Positions 17,002-26,105 of a stretch of 64,000 nt of DNA are shown here, piece after piece. Under the pieces are notes generated by a model. That model ran no database searches. It was not told where the DNA came from and saw nothing but the letters and a program-made list of their open reading frames with translations. This stretch comes from Sulfurimonas sediminis (lineage in GTDB: Bacteria > Campylobacterota > Campylobacteria > Campylobacterales > Sulfurimonadaceae): NCBI RefSeq assembly GCF_014905115.1, contig NZ_CP041235.1, positions 558,001 to 622,000 of the forward strand. The letters run 5' to 3'. Every line of letters begins with the position of its first letter. Within the stretch, counting starts at the first letter, position 1. Made by a program: the position numbers and the translations under genes.

Positions 17002-18396
17002 TTACCTTGTTAAGAAAAACAAAAATTTGTCATTATCAAAGGATAAATCAACCTGAACACCTTTTTTCCCTTTGGCAACTTCCAGCAGTCCGTCAACATC
17101 ATGGTAGGTTCTAGGAAGGGTAATATCCACACTGATATGCTCATCAGCCAAAAGTGTTTTTACCTTTCCTCCGACAATATTGACAAGTTCTGCCAAAGTG
17201 TCAAGGATCAACTCTTTGTCATCCGTATTTTCTCCTATAAGTAGTTCGCAGGCTTTTTTCGCTATGCCAAGCGGAAAAACAAGCATAACCATGCCGTCAA
17301 TGTCTCCGTAAAATCCGATAGAACTCGCTATTTTTCCATCTTTGTCAGTAATTTCAATTTTGTCTACTTTTGCTGCATCTTTGATAGCTTTTGAATTGGT
17401 CATCATCTCTATAGTGGCTACAGTCGCATCAATAAATCTTGGCAGTTCTGTCACCAGTACTTTGTTAAGTGCGCGTTTGTTTTTTGTCGCAGCTGCACTG
17501 CTGGCACCCAGTTCGTCCAAAAGTTCTTTGTTTTGCAAAATATCATCCATCTGTTCAAAAAACATGATGCCGGCATCTTCAAGCGTCTCTTTGAAAGAGA
17601 GAGGAGTTTTGTCAAAAGACATGCCTACAAAACATATGGTGGCATTGTATTCGGCAGAAGAGGATGCAAGTTTTGAGAAAAAATTAAGCGCATGAATGTT
17701 CATACTGACAACTCTGTAGGCATCAAAGATAAAAAGTCTAAAACCGACATGCAGGGAGTTGTTATGATAGGCTATATTAAAAGTATTGCCTATTTCCGCA
17801 TCCAAAAATGAAGAGACGGTGTATATGATAGCATTGCCTGTGACCCTTGTTGCAACTTTCTGCCCCATTTGTCCGAGATATGTCTCTTCTATGATGACAT
17901 CATAAGCATTTTCTACTTTTGCTTTTTGTAAAAACTCTTCTTTTGTCTGTGCAACTATCGGGTTGTGTCCATTGTTGTGCAACTCTATCGCCAAGGCTGC
18001 TCTTTGTGATTTGTCTTCGCTGTAGAGAAGTATATTTTTATTTTTTTCTTTGAATCCGTCTGCAAACAGAGAAGCGATTTTCTGGGTTTTAAAGAGGGAA
18101 AAATTTAAATCGTCATCGTAAAATTTTTTAAAAGCATCGTATTTCTTTTTGTCATAATCACAAAAACCGACGATTATATGGTTTTTGCTTCTGACTTTTT
18201 GAAACATTTTTACAAAAGTGTCCAGACCGTTTCTGTTGAAGAAAATAACTTTTTTTAGTGAAACAAGAATCATCGAAGCATTGCTTTTGAGTGTGGCCTC
18301 TATATCTTCTATGCTCAGAAATGAACTTCCTGAGGAACCGTCGAGGAATCCCTGAGGGTGAAATACACCGATCCCTTCTCTTATTACCGCTCTCAT
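17002..18396 (-). CDS. STAS-like / CheX-like chemotaxis or signalling protein
   Basis: A 464-residue protein with three visible parts. Residues 1-100 look like a STAS (anti-sigma antagonist) fold (GVFHPQGFLDGS..., with the ASMILVSLKKVIFFNRNG strand-loop). Residues 115-250 look like a degenerate receiver-type alpha/beta domain (NILLYSEDK...). Residues 310-464 match the CheX/CheC phosphatase type, with LPRFIDATVATIEMM and ELVNIVGGKVKTLL. CheX proteins dephosphorylate CheY-P. The gene overlaps the HDOD gene by 4 bp and forms a two-gene unit with it. Domain calls for the first two parts are tentative. The target response regulator is unknown. Confidence 0.7.
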   Translation of the reverse strand: MRAVIREGIGVFHPQGFLDGSSGSSFLSIEDIEATLKSNASMILVSLKKVIFFNRNGLDTFVKMFQKVRSKNHIIVGFCDYDKKKYDAFKKFYDDDLNFSLFKTQKIASLFADGFKEKNKNILLYSEDKSQRAALAIELHNNGHNPIVAQTKEEFLQKAKVENAYDVIIEETYLGQMGQKVATRVTGNAIIYTVSSFLDAEIGNTFNIAYHNNSLHVGFRLFIFDAYRVVSMNIHALNFFSKLASSSAEYNATICFVGMSFDKTPLSFKETLEDAGIMFFEQMDDILQNKELLDELGASSAAATKNKRALNKVLVTELPRFIDATVATIEMMTNSKAIKDAAKVDKIEITDKDGKIASSIGFYGDIDGMVMLVFPLGIAKKACELLIGENTDDKELILDTLAELVNIVGGKVKTLLADEHISVDITLPRTYHDVDGLLEVAKGKKGVQVDLSFDNDKFLFFLTR

Positions 18397-19190
18397 GAAA
18401 TCTCCATCAGTGTTGAAAAGTCATCATAAATGTCGCTGACATAATCAATTTGAAAGTCAATAAAATCATTTAATCCGGCTTCAATAAAAACAGGTTTTGA
18501 CAGGGTGTAAAAGAGCAGCAAATGCATCCATTTTCCAAGTTTGTTGTTTGTTTCATCCTGAGATGGTTTGATGCCGGAAGATGCCTGAACAATATCGGCA
18601 ATATTTTGGGGCATTTCCCATTTTTGAGAAATTCTTTCGCATATATCAAACAGGTCCATATTGCATAGTCTTTGCAATATGGTGTTGAGATCAATTTCAT
18701 CTACACTTCGAAGAAGCTGCACATCTTCAATTTTCTCACAAAAGAGTGCTTCAGATACTATGATACTTGCAGGGAGTAAAGCAACAGCACTCTGGAGATT
18801 TTTATCTTCTATCTGCAAATGGGCGGTGATTTTGTGCCAGTTAACAGAGAGTCCGGCCTGTAAATCATAAAAAGAAGATTTGTTCAGTTTGAAGAGTTTC
18901 CATTTTGCGGGAGAAAGCAAAGAGATCATATAGTTATAAGCCGCCTGCTGTGATCTTGATACCCCAAGTATGCCAAAAATCTGAGAAATATTTGTGACTT
19001 CATTTTTAAATCCGTACAAAGGTTTGTTCACCAGCTCTTTCAAATAGGCATTGAGTGCAGGATCATTCTGTGCCACTTTTGCCGCCTGCACCAGATCACC
19101 CTGATCTAGTAAAGCGAGCGTCTGCTTTAAAATCTTTGGCGATGGCGGTATTTTTTCTATAAATGCGTCTATCTGTTGTAATGTAATCAA
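18393..19190 (-). CDS. HDOD domain protein
   Basis: A 265-residue protein whose core (about residues 8-200) looks like an HDOD domain. It has the PPSPKILKQTLALLDQGDL opening and alternating helices with ILGVSRSQQAAYNYM; catalytic HD pairs are absent, as is normal for HDOD. HDOD proteins act as signalling hubs in motility, c-di-GMP and chemotaxis. It is first of a pair with the STAS/CheX-like gene (4-bp overlap), so both are likely to act in one pathway. It is divergent from rpmB. Confidence 0.75.
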   Translation of the reverse strand: MITLQQIDAFIEKIPPSPKILKQTLALLDQGDLVQAAKVAQNDPALNAYLKELVNKPLYGFKNEVTNISQIFGILGVSRSQQAAYNYMISLLSPAKWKLFKLNKSSFYDLQAGLSVNWHKITAHLQIEDKNLQSAVALLPASIIVSEALFCEKIEDVQLLRSVDEIDLNTILQRLCNMDLFDICERISQKWEMPQNIADIVQASSGIKPSQDETNNKLGKWMHLLLFYTLSKPVFIEAGLNDFIDFQIDYVSDIYDDFSTLMEIS

Positions 19191-19293
19191 ATTTTACTGC
19201 TTTATGTTGGATATCGTATATTCTAACGAGATTAAGATAAAATTCAAATAAAGTATAAAAAGTATATTCTCAAAAAAACAAAACAGGCTTAAG

Positions 19294-19321
19294 TTGCAGT
19301 TTTGCTTTTGTTTGCTATAAT
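19294..19321 (+). promoter_or_regulatory. Sigma70 promoter for rpmB
   Basis: TTGCAG at 19294-19299 and TATAAT at 19316-19321 with a 16-base spacer, 34 bases before the rpmB ATG. This is among the clearest promoters in the window. Confidence 0.6.
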
Positions 19322-19355
19322 TCGCAACTTTAAAATATCATTCAAGGATACTCAA

Positions 19356-19544
19356 ATGGCAAGAAGATGTGCTATTAGCGGCAAAGGCCCTATGAGTGGG
19401 AACAATGTTTCTCATGCAAAAAACAGAACAAAGCGTCGTTTTTTATTAAACCTAAGAACAGTTCGTATTACATTAGAAGACGGTACAACGAAGAAGATTA
19501 AGATTTCTGCAAGAGAATTACGCACACTTAAGAAAAATTCGTAG
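19356..19544 (+). CDS. rpmB: 50S ribosomal protein L28
   Basis: A 62-residue, very basic protein beginning [20 protein letters not shown] with [11 protein letters not shown] next, the L28 signature. It is part of the large ribosomal subunit. The ATG at 19356 is preceded by AAGGA; a longer reading from 19302 starts within the promoter and is rejected. The potassium channel gene follows after 16 bases. Confidence 0.96.
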   Translation: MARRCAISGKGPMSGNNVSHAKNRTKRRFLLNLRTVRITLEDGTTKKIKISARELRTLKKNS

Positions 19545-19560
19545 ACTATAGGAATCAGTT

Positions 19561-20691
19561 TTGAATCTTTTACCAAGGATTCGTAAGTTCCTAAATTGGG
19601 AGAGCCCTCCCAAACCTGATCCCAAGCTTCTTCCTGAAGTTTATTCCCACCTCAAAGCTTTTCGTCTCCCTTTAATTTTAACAGTATTTGTAATGTTAAT
19701 AGGAACATCCGGATATGTTCTTATAGATGATTTTACAATAATGGATGCAATTTATCAGACAGCCATTACTTTTACTACTGTTGGTTTTGGGGAAATTGCT
19801 CCAATATCAAACGCAGGAAGAATTTTTACTATCAATTTGATTATTGCAGGGTTTGCAGTATTTTCAAGTGCTATAGGTATTTTGGTTTCAGAACTGAACA
19901 AGGGGCATATTGTTGCCATAATGAAGGAGAGAAGAATGCTGTACAAAATAGCAAGACTTAAGAAGCATTTTGTTGTGTGCTATCATAATGACTATACAAT
20001 AGAAGTAACAAAACAGTTGCGAAAAAACCATATTCCTTTTATTGTGATTGATCCAAGGCCTGAAATCTACGAATGGGCAATAGAACATAAATATCCGCAT
20101 TTTTTGCAGGCACAGCCTCATGCTGAGCTCTCAATGCTCAAAGCACACCTCTCTTCTGCAAAAGGTCTGATTACTTTGTCTAGTTCCATTGCTGATAATA
20201 TTGCGCTGATTGCTTCGGTGCGGCTTTTTGAAAAAGAACATTTTTTGCCTCGTCCCTATTATGTGATATCCTCAGCAGAAACAATGAGTGATGTGGAAAA
20301 GCTGAAAAAACTTGGAGCAGACACTGTTGTCTCTCCTACAAAACTCACAGCGCAGAGAGTCTCTGCCATGGCAGCCCGCCCCGATATGGAAAATCTGCTT
20401 GAAGAATTTTTATATAAAAGTGACAATCCTCTGGATATGCAGGAAATTACTGTACCGCGTTACAGCTGGGCGGTTTTGAAAAAACTCAAAGAGACGCACA
20501 TCCGGGAAATTGCAAACACATCCGTTGTAGGGATTACCAGAAAAGACGGAAAGCTGATCGGCATGCCAAAGGGAGATACCTTGGTGACAAGTGAATCGAA
20601 ACTTCTAGTGATAGGCACACAAGAAGGCATTAAAATAACAAAAGATTTGATTTCAAAAAGAGTCAAACCTAAGGAGTTGAAGTTTGTATAA
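19561..20691 (+). CDS. Two-helix potassium channel with RCK (TrkA-N/TrkA-C) domains
   Basis: A 376-residue inner-membrane protein. Two helices (about residues 35-55 and 80-108) flank a pore loop with the K+ selectivity filter TTVGFGE. An N-terminal RCK domain follows (about 125-255), then a TrkA-C domain with [12 protein letters not shown] and LLVIGTQEG. The usual GxGxxG nucleotide loop of the RCK domain is missing: the first strand reads [11 protein letters not shown]. Gating by NAD(H) or ATP is therefore unlikely, while Ca2+ or another ligand is possible. It starts at TTG (19561) with AGGA upstream, and its end overlaps argJ by 8 bp. Confidence 0.9.
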   Translation: MNLLPRIRKFLNWESPPKPDPKLLPEVYSHLKAFRLPLILTVFVMLIGTSGYVLIDDFTIMDAIYQTAITFTTVGFGEIAPISNAGRIFTINLIIAGFAVFSSAIGILVSELNKGHIVAIMKERRMLYKIARLKKHFVVCYHNDYTIEVTKQLRKNHIPFIVIDPRPEIYEWAIEHKYPHFLQAQPHAELSMLKAHLSSAKGLITLSSSIADNIALIASVRLFEKEHFLPRPYYVISSAETMSDVEKLKKLGADTVVSPTKLTAQRVSAMAARPDMENLLEEFLYKSDNPLDMQEITVPRYSWAVLKKLKETHIREIANTSVVGITRKDGKLIGMPKGDTLVTSESKLLVIGTQEGIKITKDLISKRVKPKELKFV

Positions 20692-21862
20692 GTTGATAAA
20701 AGTTGATGGTGGGGTTTGTACGGCAGAAGGTTTTTATGCGGATGGTATCAGTGCAGGCTTAAAACCGAACAATGTAAAAGATATGGCTTTTGTTTACAGT
20801 GATACCCTGTGTGAAACAGCGACAGCATTTACAACAAACAAAATGACGGCAGCACCGATACGTCACTTTAAAGCAAAAGGTGAGTTTCAGACAAATTTCG
20901 TACTTATAAATGCTAAAAATGCCAATGCGATGACTGGAAAAGCAGGTATTGAAGATATAGAAGAAATTTTAGCTACCTTGCCGGAGGAAGTGCACAACCC
21001 TGTAATGAGTTCAACAGGTGTTATCGGTGTAAGACTGCCAAAAGAGAAAATTATCGCCGGTGCCAGACTTTTTGATTTGAAAAAACGAGACGCCAATGCG
21101 GCGGCGGCAGCGATTATGACAACCGATACTTTTTCAAAACAGATTGCATACAGAGTTGAGCTTGAAGACGGCAGTTGTTTCCATATTGGGGCAATGGCAA
21201 AAGGAGCAGGGATGATTAATCCCGCTATGGCTACAATGCTCTGTTTTATCACAACTGATGCGAAAGTTGACAAAGATGAAATGCAAAATATTTTAAATGA
21301 CAATGTAAAAAGAACTTTTAATGCCGCAAGTGTTGACGGAGATACATCCACAAATGATACAGTCATGTTGCTCAGCAATGCAAAAAGTAAAGTCTACCAC
21401 AAGGAAGCATTCACAGAAGCTCTTTATAAAATTATGCGTTTTTTGGCCCGTGAAATGGTAAGAGACGGAGAGGGTGCGACAAAACTTGTAACCTATGAGG
21501 TGAGTGGGGCAAAAGATGATGAGGAGGCAGAGATCGTGGCCAAAGCGCTGACCAACTCTTTACTTGTCAAAACGGCACTCTACGGAGAAGACCCAAACTG
21601 GGGAAGAATCGCCTCAACAGTCGGTGCAAGCGGTGTAGAAGCTTATGAAGAGAGTTTAAAAATTTCTTTTGAGGATGTCTGTGTGTATGACAGGGGTGAA
21701 CTCTATTTTGATGCAGTGATGGAGCAAAAAGCCGGTGAAGTTATGAAAAGAGACTCATTTACAATTTATTGTGATTTAGGGATAGGCGACGGAAAATTCA
21801 CAGCTTTTGGCTGTGATCTTGGGTATGAGTATGTCAAAATAAATGCGGACTATCGAACATAA
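20684..21862 (+). CDS. argJ: Glutamate N-acetyltransferase / amino-acid N-acetyltransferase
   Basis: A 392-residue Ntn-type enzyme of arginine synthesis. It moves the acetyl group from N-acetylornithine to glutamate, and bifunctional forms also use acetyl-CoA. The self-cleavage and nucleophile site is the Thr in [21 protein letters not shown] before it and EDPNWGRI near the C-terminus are conserved, and length is as expected. It starts at TTG (20684-20686) with AAGGAG upstream and overlaps the channel gene. It converges with the carbonic anhydrase-like gene with a 13-bp overlap. Confidence 0.93.
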   Translation: MYKLIKVDGGVCTAEGFYADGISAGLKPNNVKDMAFVYSDTLCETATAFTTNKMTAAPIRHFKAKGEFQTNFVLINAKNANAMTGKAGIEDIEEILATLPEEVHNPVMSSTGVIGVRLPKEKIIAGARLFDLKKRDANAAAAAIMTTDTFSKQIAYRVELEDGSCFHIGAMAKGAGMINPAMATMLCFITTDAKVDKDEMQNILNDNVKRTFNAASVDGDTSTNDTVMLLSNAKSKVYHKEAFTEALYKIMRFLAREMVRDGEGATKLVTYEVSGAKDDEEAEIVAKALTNSLLVKTALYGEDPNWGRIASTVGASGVEAYEESLKISFEDVCVYDRGELYFDAVMEQKAGEVMKRDSFTIYCDLGIGDGKFTAFGCDLGYEYVKINADYRT

Positions 21863-22377
21863 TCCTCTTTAAACTCAACATACCGAGAGGCTGAGGCATA
21901 GAGTTCTTTTATCTCATCTTCATTTAATGCTCTGACAACTTTTGCAGGGCTTCCCATGATGAGCGAGCGGGGCGGAAAAACTTTGTTTTTTGTCACAAGC
22001 GAACCTGCTCCGACTATGCTCTCTTTGCCTATAACCGCACCATCCAATATGGTAGCACTCATGCCGATGAGGCAGGCTTTTTCTATGGTGCATCCGTGAA
22101 GCATGACACGATGCCCTATGGTTACATCATCTCCGATAACAGTGGGATTACCGTCACTCTTGTCCTCTTTTTTGTAATGCGTTACATGTATCATGCTTAA
22201 ATCCTGAATATTGACACGATTGCCGATTTTTATGTAATGCACATCACCTCGAACGACACAGCCAAACCAGATAGAACAATCCTCTCCGCAGGTGACATCC
22301 CCTATGACATCAGCAGAAGGCGCTATCCAGCTTTTTGCTCCTATAGAGGGAGTGATATTTTTGTATACATGTAACAT
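21850..22377 (-). CDS. Gamma carbonic anhydrase-like protein (YrdA/PaaY type)
   Basis: A 175-residue left-handed beta-helix protein built from hexapeptide repeats (for example [20 protein letters not shown]). Three histidines likely to bind the metal lie in MIHVTHYK and [10 protein letters not shown]. Family members include active Zn or Fe carbonic anhydrases and inactive relatives; activity cannot be assigned here. The start ATG is followed directly by a near copy of the TTACATGTAA palindrome, read on the minus strand as MLHV. GGAAC upstream acts as ribosome site. Confidence 0.87.
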   Translation of the reverse strand: MLHVYKNITPSIGAKSWIAPSADVIGDVTCGEDCSIWFGCVVRGDVHYIKIGNRVNIQDLSMIHVTHYKKEDKSDGNPTVIGDDVTIGHRVMLHGCTIEKACLIGMSATILDGAVIGKESIVGAGSLVTKNKVFPPRSLIMGSPAKVVRALNEDEIKELYASASRYVEFKEDYVR

Positions 22378-22390
22378 AAGGCGTGTTCCT

Positions 22391-24490
22391 TTAACTTTCT
22401 ATGAAGAGACGGTTTACCAGTTGCTGCACATAGGTAGAGGTCTCTTTTTTGGTTGCTTTTGCAATACGGTTGACATAGTCTTCAAGAAGTTTGTGGTTGT
22501 TGATAATTTTTTGCCCCTCTTTGGGTTTGATTTTTATATAGGATCCGTCACTTTGCAGTTCATGTGCAAGTGCATTGTCGGAGCATTGCAGTTTAAGAAT
22601 CTGTATAATTTTCTTTTTGGCATCTTCATCTTTGATAGCAGTTAAAAGCTCTATACGCCGCACAAGATTTCGAGGCATCCAGTCTGCACTTGAGATATAG
22701 ACTTTTGATGCATCATTTTTAAAATAAAAAGTACGGGCATGCTCGAGATATTTTCCCAAAATGGAAACAACTCTTATATTTTCACTTACATCTTTGATAC
22801 CGGGCTTCAAACAGCAGATACCACGTACAATAAGCTCAACTTTTACACCGGCTATTGAAGCTTTATAAAGTGCTCTGATGACATCATCGTCGACAAGTGA
22901 GTTTATCTTTGCAATGATGTGTCCGTTTTTCCCCTGTCTTGTTTCATTGTGAATGAGTGAGAGGAGTTTGGGTTTGATTTGTGAAGGAGACATATACAAC
23001 TCATTGAGTTTTCCTTTTTTGCTGAAACCTGTCAAAAAGTGGAAAAAGCGTGTTAAGTCATTGGTGATTGTGTCCTTGCTGGTCATATAGCTCATATCAG
23101 TATATATTTTTGCAGTGGAAGGGTTATAGTTTCCTGTGCCCAAATGGGCATACTGTTTGAGTTTTCCGTTTTTTCTTCTTGTAATCAAAGCGGCTTTTGC
23201 ATGGACCTTAAAACCCTGAATACCGTAAATAACATGGGCTCCTGATTTCTCAAGCGCTTTTGCCCAGATAAGATTGTTTTCTTCATCAAAACGTGCTTTG
23301 AGTTCAACCATGACCGTGACCTGTTTCCCCGATTCGCTGGCATCCATCAAAGATTTGACAATAGGTGATTTTGTCCCTGAACGGTAGAGTGTCATTTTTA
23401 TAGAGACAACATCAGGATCTTTTGCTGCATACTGAATGAGATTTACCACAGGGTCAAAGCTTTGATACGGATGATACATCAAGACATCCTGCTTTTCCAA
23501 AATAGAGAAAATATCTTCATTGTTTTCAAAAGGCGGCAGGTTTTTTGGTTGAAAGGCCGGTGCCAAAAGATGTGCAAAATTTTTGTTGGATACTATCTGC
23601 CAAAGACTTGAAAGGTTTAAAAAAGTATGGTATCTGTAAATGTCATCTTTATAGATATGTGCATGACGGTTAAAAAAGTTAATGATTTCATCATCGGCAT
23701 TGGAACCGACTTCGAGGCGGACCATTTCTCCTTTACGGCGAAGTTTTAAGCCCTCTTCAAGAATCTCCATAAAGTCATCAGCTTCCTCTTCCTCTATGGC
23801 AATATCAGCATTTCTTGTCACACGAAAAGGGGCATATTTGATAAGCTCATAGCCTGGAAACAGTTCATCAACATGTTTTTCCACAACACTTTCTATAGGC
23901 ACATAGGTTCCGTTTCCAAGCTCTACAAATCTGTTTAAAACACGGGGCACACGTATAATTCCAAAGCGTTCTATGTTTTCGTTGTCCATATCGCGAAGCT
24001 TTACGATAAGTCCGAAACTCAGGTTGTTAAGGTGCGGAAAAGGGTGTGTGGCATCTATGGCAATGGGAATAATTACCGGGTAGATGTTTTCATTGAAATA
24101 CTGGTTGAGTTTATGTTTGTCCTGATTGTTCACTTCATCATATGTTTTTACACTGATACCATGAGGCTCAAGTTTTTTAAATATTTCACTTCTGCAGTGC
24201 TCGACAACCTGTTGTTCCTGGTGCAGATAGTTTCTTATTTCACGAAGCTGCTGCAATGGGGTAAGTCTGTCAGCCCCTGAGACGATAATGCCCGCAGCAA
24301 AAAGTTTTTTTAAACCTGCCACGCGAATCATATAGAACTCATCCAGATTTGTCCCGTAAATGGCAAGAAATTTGAGACGTTCAAGCAGAGGCAAAGATTC
24401 ATCCTGCGCCTGTTTGAGGACTCTTGTGTTAAACTGTAACCATGAAAGCTCACGGTTTAAATAAAGATTGGGATTTTTAAGGTTTATCAT
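22391..24490 (-). CDS. ppk1: Polyphosphate kinase 1
   Basis: A 699-residue enzyme that builds polyphosphate reversibly from ATP. N-terminal signature: LNRELSWLQFN. The phosphorylated histidine is in GFKVHAKAALITRR near residue 430, and the PLD-like C1/C2 domains contain KMTLYRSG and VRGICCLKPGI. Length is typical for PPK1. It is followed on the same strand by the carbonic anhydrase-like gene and preceded by lnt. Polyphosphate affects stress survival and motility in related bacteria (established for the family). Confidence 0.95.
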   Translation of the reverse strand: MINLKNPNLYLNRELSWLQFNTRVLKQAQDESLPLLERLKFLAIYGTNLDEFYMIRVAGLKKLFAAGIIVSGADRLTPLQQLREIRNYLHQEQQVVEHCRSEIFKKLEPHGISVKTYDEVNNQDKHKLNQYFNENIYPVIIPIAIDATHPFPHLNNLSFGLIVKLRDMDNENIERFGIIRVPRVLNRFVELGNGTYVPIESVVEKHVDELFPGYELIKYAPFRVTRNADIAIEEEEADDFMEILEEGLKLRRKGEMVRLEVGSNADDEIINFFNRHAHIYKDDIYRYHTFLNLSSLWQIVSNKNFAHLLAPAFQPKNLPPFENNEDIFSILEKQDVLMYHPYQSFDPVVNLIQYAAKDPDVVSIKMTLYRSGTKSPIVKSLMDASESGKQVTVMVELKARFDEENNLIWAKALEKSGAHVIYGIQGFKVHAKAALITRRKNGKLKQYAHLGTGNYNPSTAKIYTDMSYMTSKDTITNDLTRFFHFLTGFSKKGKLNELYMSPSQIKPKLLSLIHNETRQGKNGHIIAKINSLVDDDVIRALYKASIAGVKVELIVRGICCLKPGIKDVSENIRVVSILGKYLEHARTFYFKNDASKVYISSADWMPRNLVRRIELLTAIKDEDAKKKIIQILKLQCSDNALAHELQSDGSYIKIKPKEGQKIINNHKLLEDYVNRIAKATKKETSTYVQQLVNRLFIES

Positions 24491-24545
24491 AAATTTTTCA
24501 CTTTCTTTGGTAAGTTTTTTCTTTATTATAGCAAAGAAATTATTA

Positions 24546-25754
24546 CTATTTGATTACACCTGTGCCACTCATGTTGGCTGCGTGGTAAATTGTCACACCG
24601 TTTTTTCGGGCATAGTACTCTAAAAGCAACTTCTGCAGTGTTGGCTCAACAGAAGGGGTAAACCATGCATTGTTGCTTATGGCAATCATATATTTTACAT
24701 CACCTTGATAAAGCTCTTTACATGTAGCCTCATAACAGATGGCATTTCTGAACCTGATACCTTTTATGACAAAGTCTGTCGGTTTTTTTGCCGTGACAAA
24801 ATCACTTGATCCTTGAAAAAAAGTATCGTTGATGAACTTTTGTGCAAATTTTGGCAGAGGAATATACTCGCCAAAAGGAACCAGAATGAGTTTTTTGGCA
24901 AGGCTGTATTCTCCTTTGTCAAACATATAGGTGACATTGTAGTTGAGATTGTTTTCACGCATCAGTGCACCGGCTATGACAGTGATTTTTTCAGAAGCTT
25001 TGCGAAGTTCCTGTATCAGTTTTGGCATTTCATTCATAAAAAGAGGAAAGACAGATTCCGGGAAGATGACAACATCATAGCCTTCTGCCTGCGCCTGATG
25101 AATTTTTTCAAAAATCATGGCAACGGTAGGGTAGAGGCTGCTTCTCTCCCATTTGACACTTTGGGGAATTTCTGTTTGTACCAGCTTTATCTTCAGGGGT
25201 GCGTCATGTTGTTGCGGGTAGCCGTAATTATAGGCAAAAATGAGAAGCGCAAGCGGCAGGTATCTGTATTTTTTGTTTTTTATCAGCCAGGGCAGGGAGA
25301 GAGCAAGCAAAACGGCTGCCAGTTGATACTTGTAAACACCTATATAACTGTTGACAAACAAGAGCTCAATCTTCATCCAGTTCCAGCCAAGCGGTTCAAA
25401 AAAGCTGAGCCCAAAAAGCAGCAGGGCCCGTATATAGGGCTTGTCTGTAAAGGCGAGCGGTGCAAAAAAGAGAAGATAGAGAATGCCGAAGCCGAGAGTA
25501 ACAAAAGGCTCCATATAACCGACACCCTGATATTTAAAACTAAAGCCAATCCAGTAAAACCAAAAGAGTCCTATAAAAAACCCGCTAAAAAGAACCGCTT
25601 TTTTAGGAATACTTAAAAGCAGTGCAATGGCGCCAAGTCCAAAAAGGGTATTGAGAAATTTATTTTCAATGCCAAAATATTCCAAATAGATAAAAGCACT
25701 GAAAAGTGCAGCCGTAATAATTGCGAGTAAAATATTTTTTGTTAATGAATTCAT
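24546..25754 (-). CDS. lnt: Apolipoprotein N-acyltransferase
   Basis: A 402-residue inner-membrane enzyme that adds the third acyl chain to lipoproteins. About six to seven N-terminal helices (residues 8-195) precede a nitrilase-type domain. The Glu-Lys-Cys triad can be seen in FPESVFPLF, KLILVPFGEYIPL and AICYEATC, with ISNNAWF following. It is shorter than the E. coli enzyme (about 512) but near the Campylobacter size, with a shortened membrane part. It is divergent from yajC. Confidence 0.9.
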   Translation of the reverse strand: MNSLTKNILLAIITAALFSAFIYLEYFGIENKFLNTLFGLGAIALLLSIPKKAVLFSGFFIGLFWFYWIGFSFKYQGVGYMEPFVTLGFGILYLLFFAPLAFTDKPYIRALLLFGLSFFEPLGWNWMKIELLFVNSYIGVYKYQLAAVLLALSLPWLIKNKKYRYLPLALLIFAYNYGYPQQHDAPLKIKLVQTEIPQSVKWERSSLYPTVAMIFEKIHQAQAEGYDVVIFPESVFPLFMNEMPKLIQELRKASEKITVIAGALMRENNLNYNVTYMFDKGEYSLAKKLILVPFGEYIPLPKFAQKFINDTFFQGSSDFVTAKKPTDFVIKGIRFRNAICYEATCKELYQGDVKYMIAISNNAWFTPSVEPTLQKLLLEYYARKNGVTIYHAANMSGTGVIK

Positions 25755-25798
25755 TTTGAAATTGTACTGAATTTAAGAGCTTATTAGTATATTTCTTG

Positions 25799-25804
25799 TA
25801 TAAT
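25799..25804 (+). promoter_or_regulatory. -10 element for the yajC-secD-secF unit
   Basis: TATAAT lies 34 bases before the yajC ATG in the 84-base gap divergent from lnt. No clear -35 is present. Confidence 0.5.
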
Positions 25805-25838
25805 CGCTGCAATTTTATAAGACAAGGAAGCACAAGAT

Positions 25839-26105
25839 ATGGAAATTATCTCCCAACTACTACCGTTTGTATTTTTAATTGCAATTATGTATTTCGTAAT
25901 TATTCGCCCACAGCAAAAAGAGGCCAAGGCTAAAAAAGAGATGATTGAATCTCTTAAAAAAGGTGACAAAGTCATCACTAACGGCGGTTTTATCGTTGTT
26001 GTTCATAAAGTTGAAGATAACTTTCTGACTGTAAAACTCAATGATGATACACTCGTAAAAATTACAAAAGATTCCATTGCAAAGAAGTTCGAGGATGAAG
26101 CTTAA
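25839..26105 (+). CDS. yajC: Preprotein translocase subunit YajC
   Basis: An 88-residue protein with one N-terminal membrane helix (LLPFVFLIAIMYFVIIRPQQ) and a basic cytoplasmic tail (KGDKVITNGGFIVVVHKVED). The RPQQKEAK motif is characteristic. It associates with SecDF at the Sec translocon. The ribosome site is AAGGAAG. Its end overlaps the preferred secD start by 11 bp. Confidence 0.95.
   Translation: MEIISQLLPFVFLIAIMYFVIIRPQQKEAKAKKEMIESLKKGDKVITNGGFIVVVHKVEDNFLTVKLNDDTLVKITKDSIAKKFEDEA

Noticed and set aside
24813-25616. 267-residue reading frame opposite lnt
   Set aside because: Antisense to a conserved membrane enzyme, with no family resemblance; a shadow of the lnt codons.
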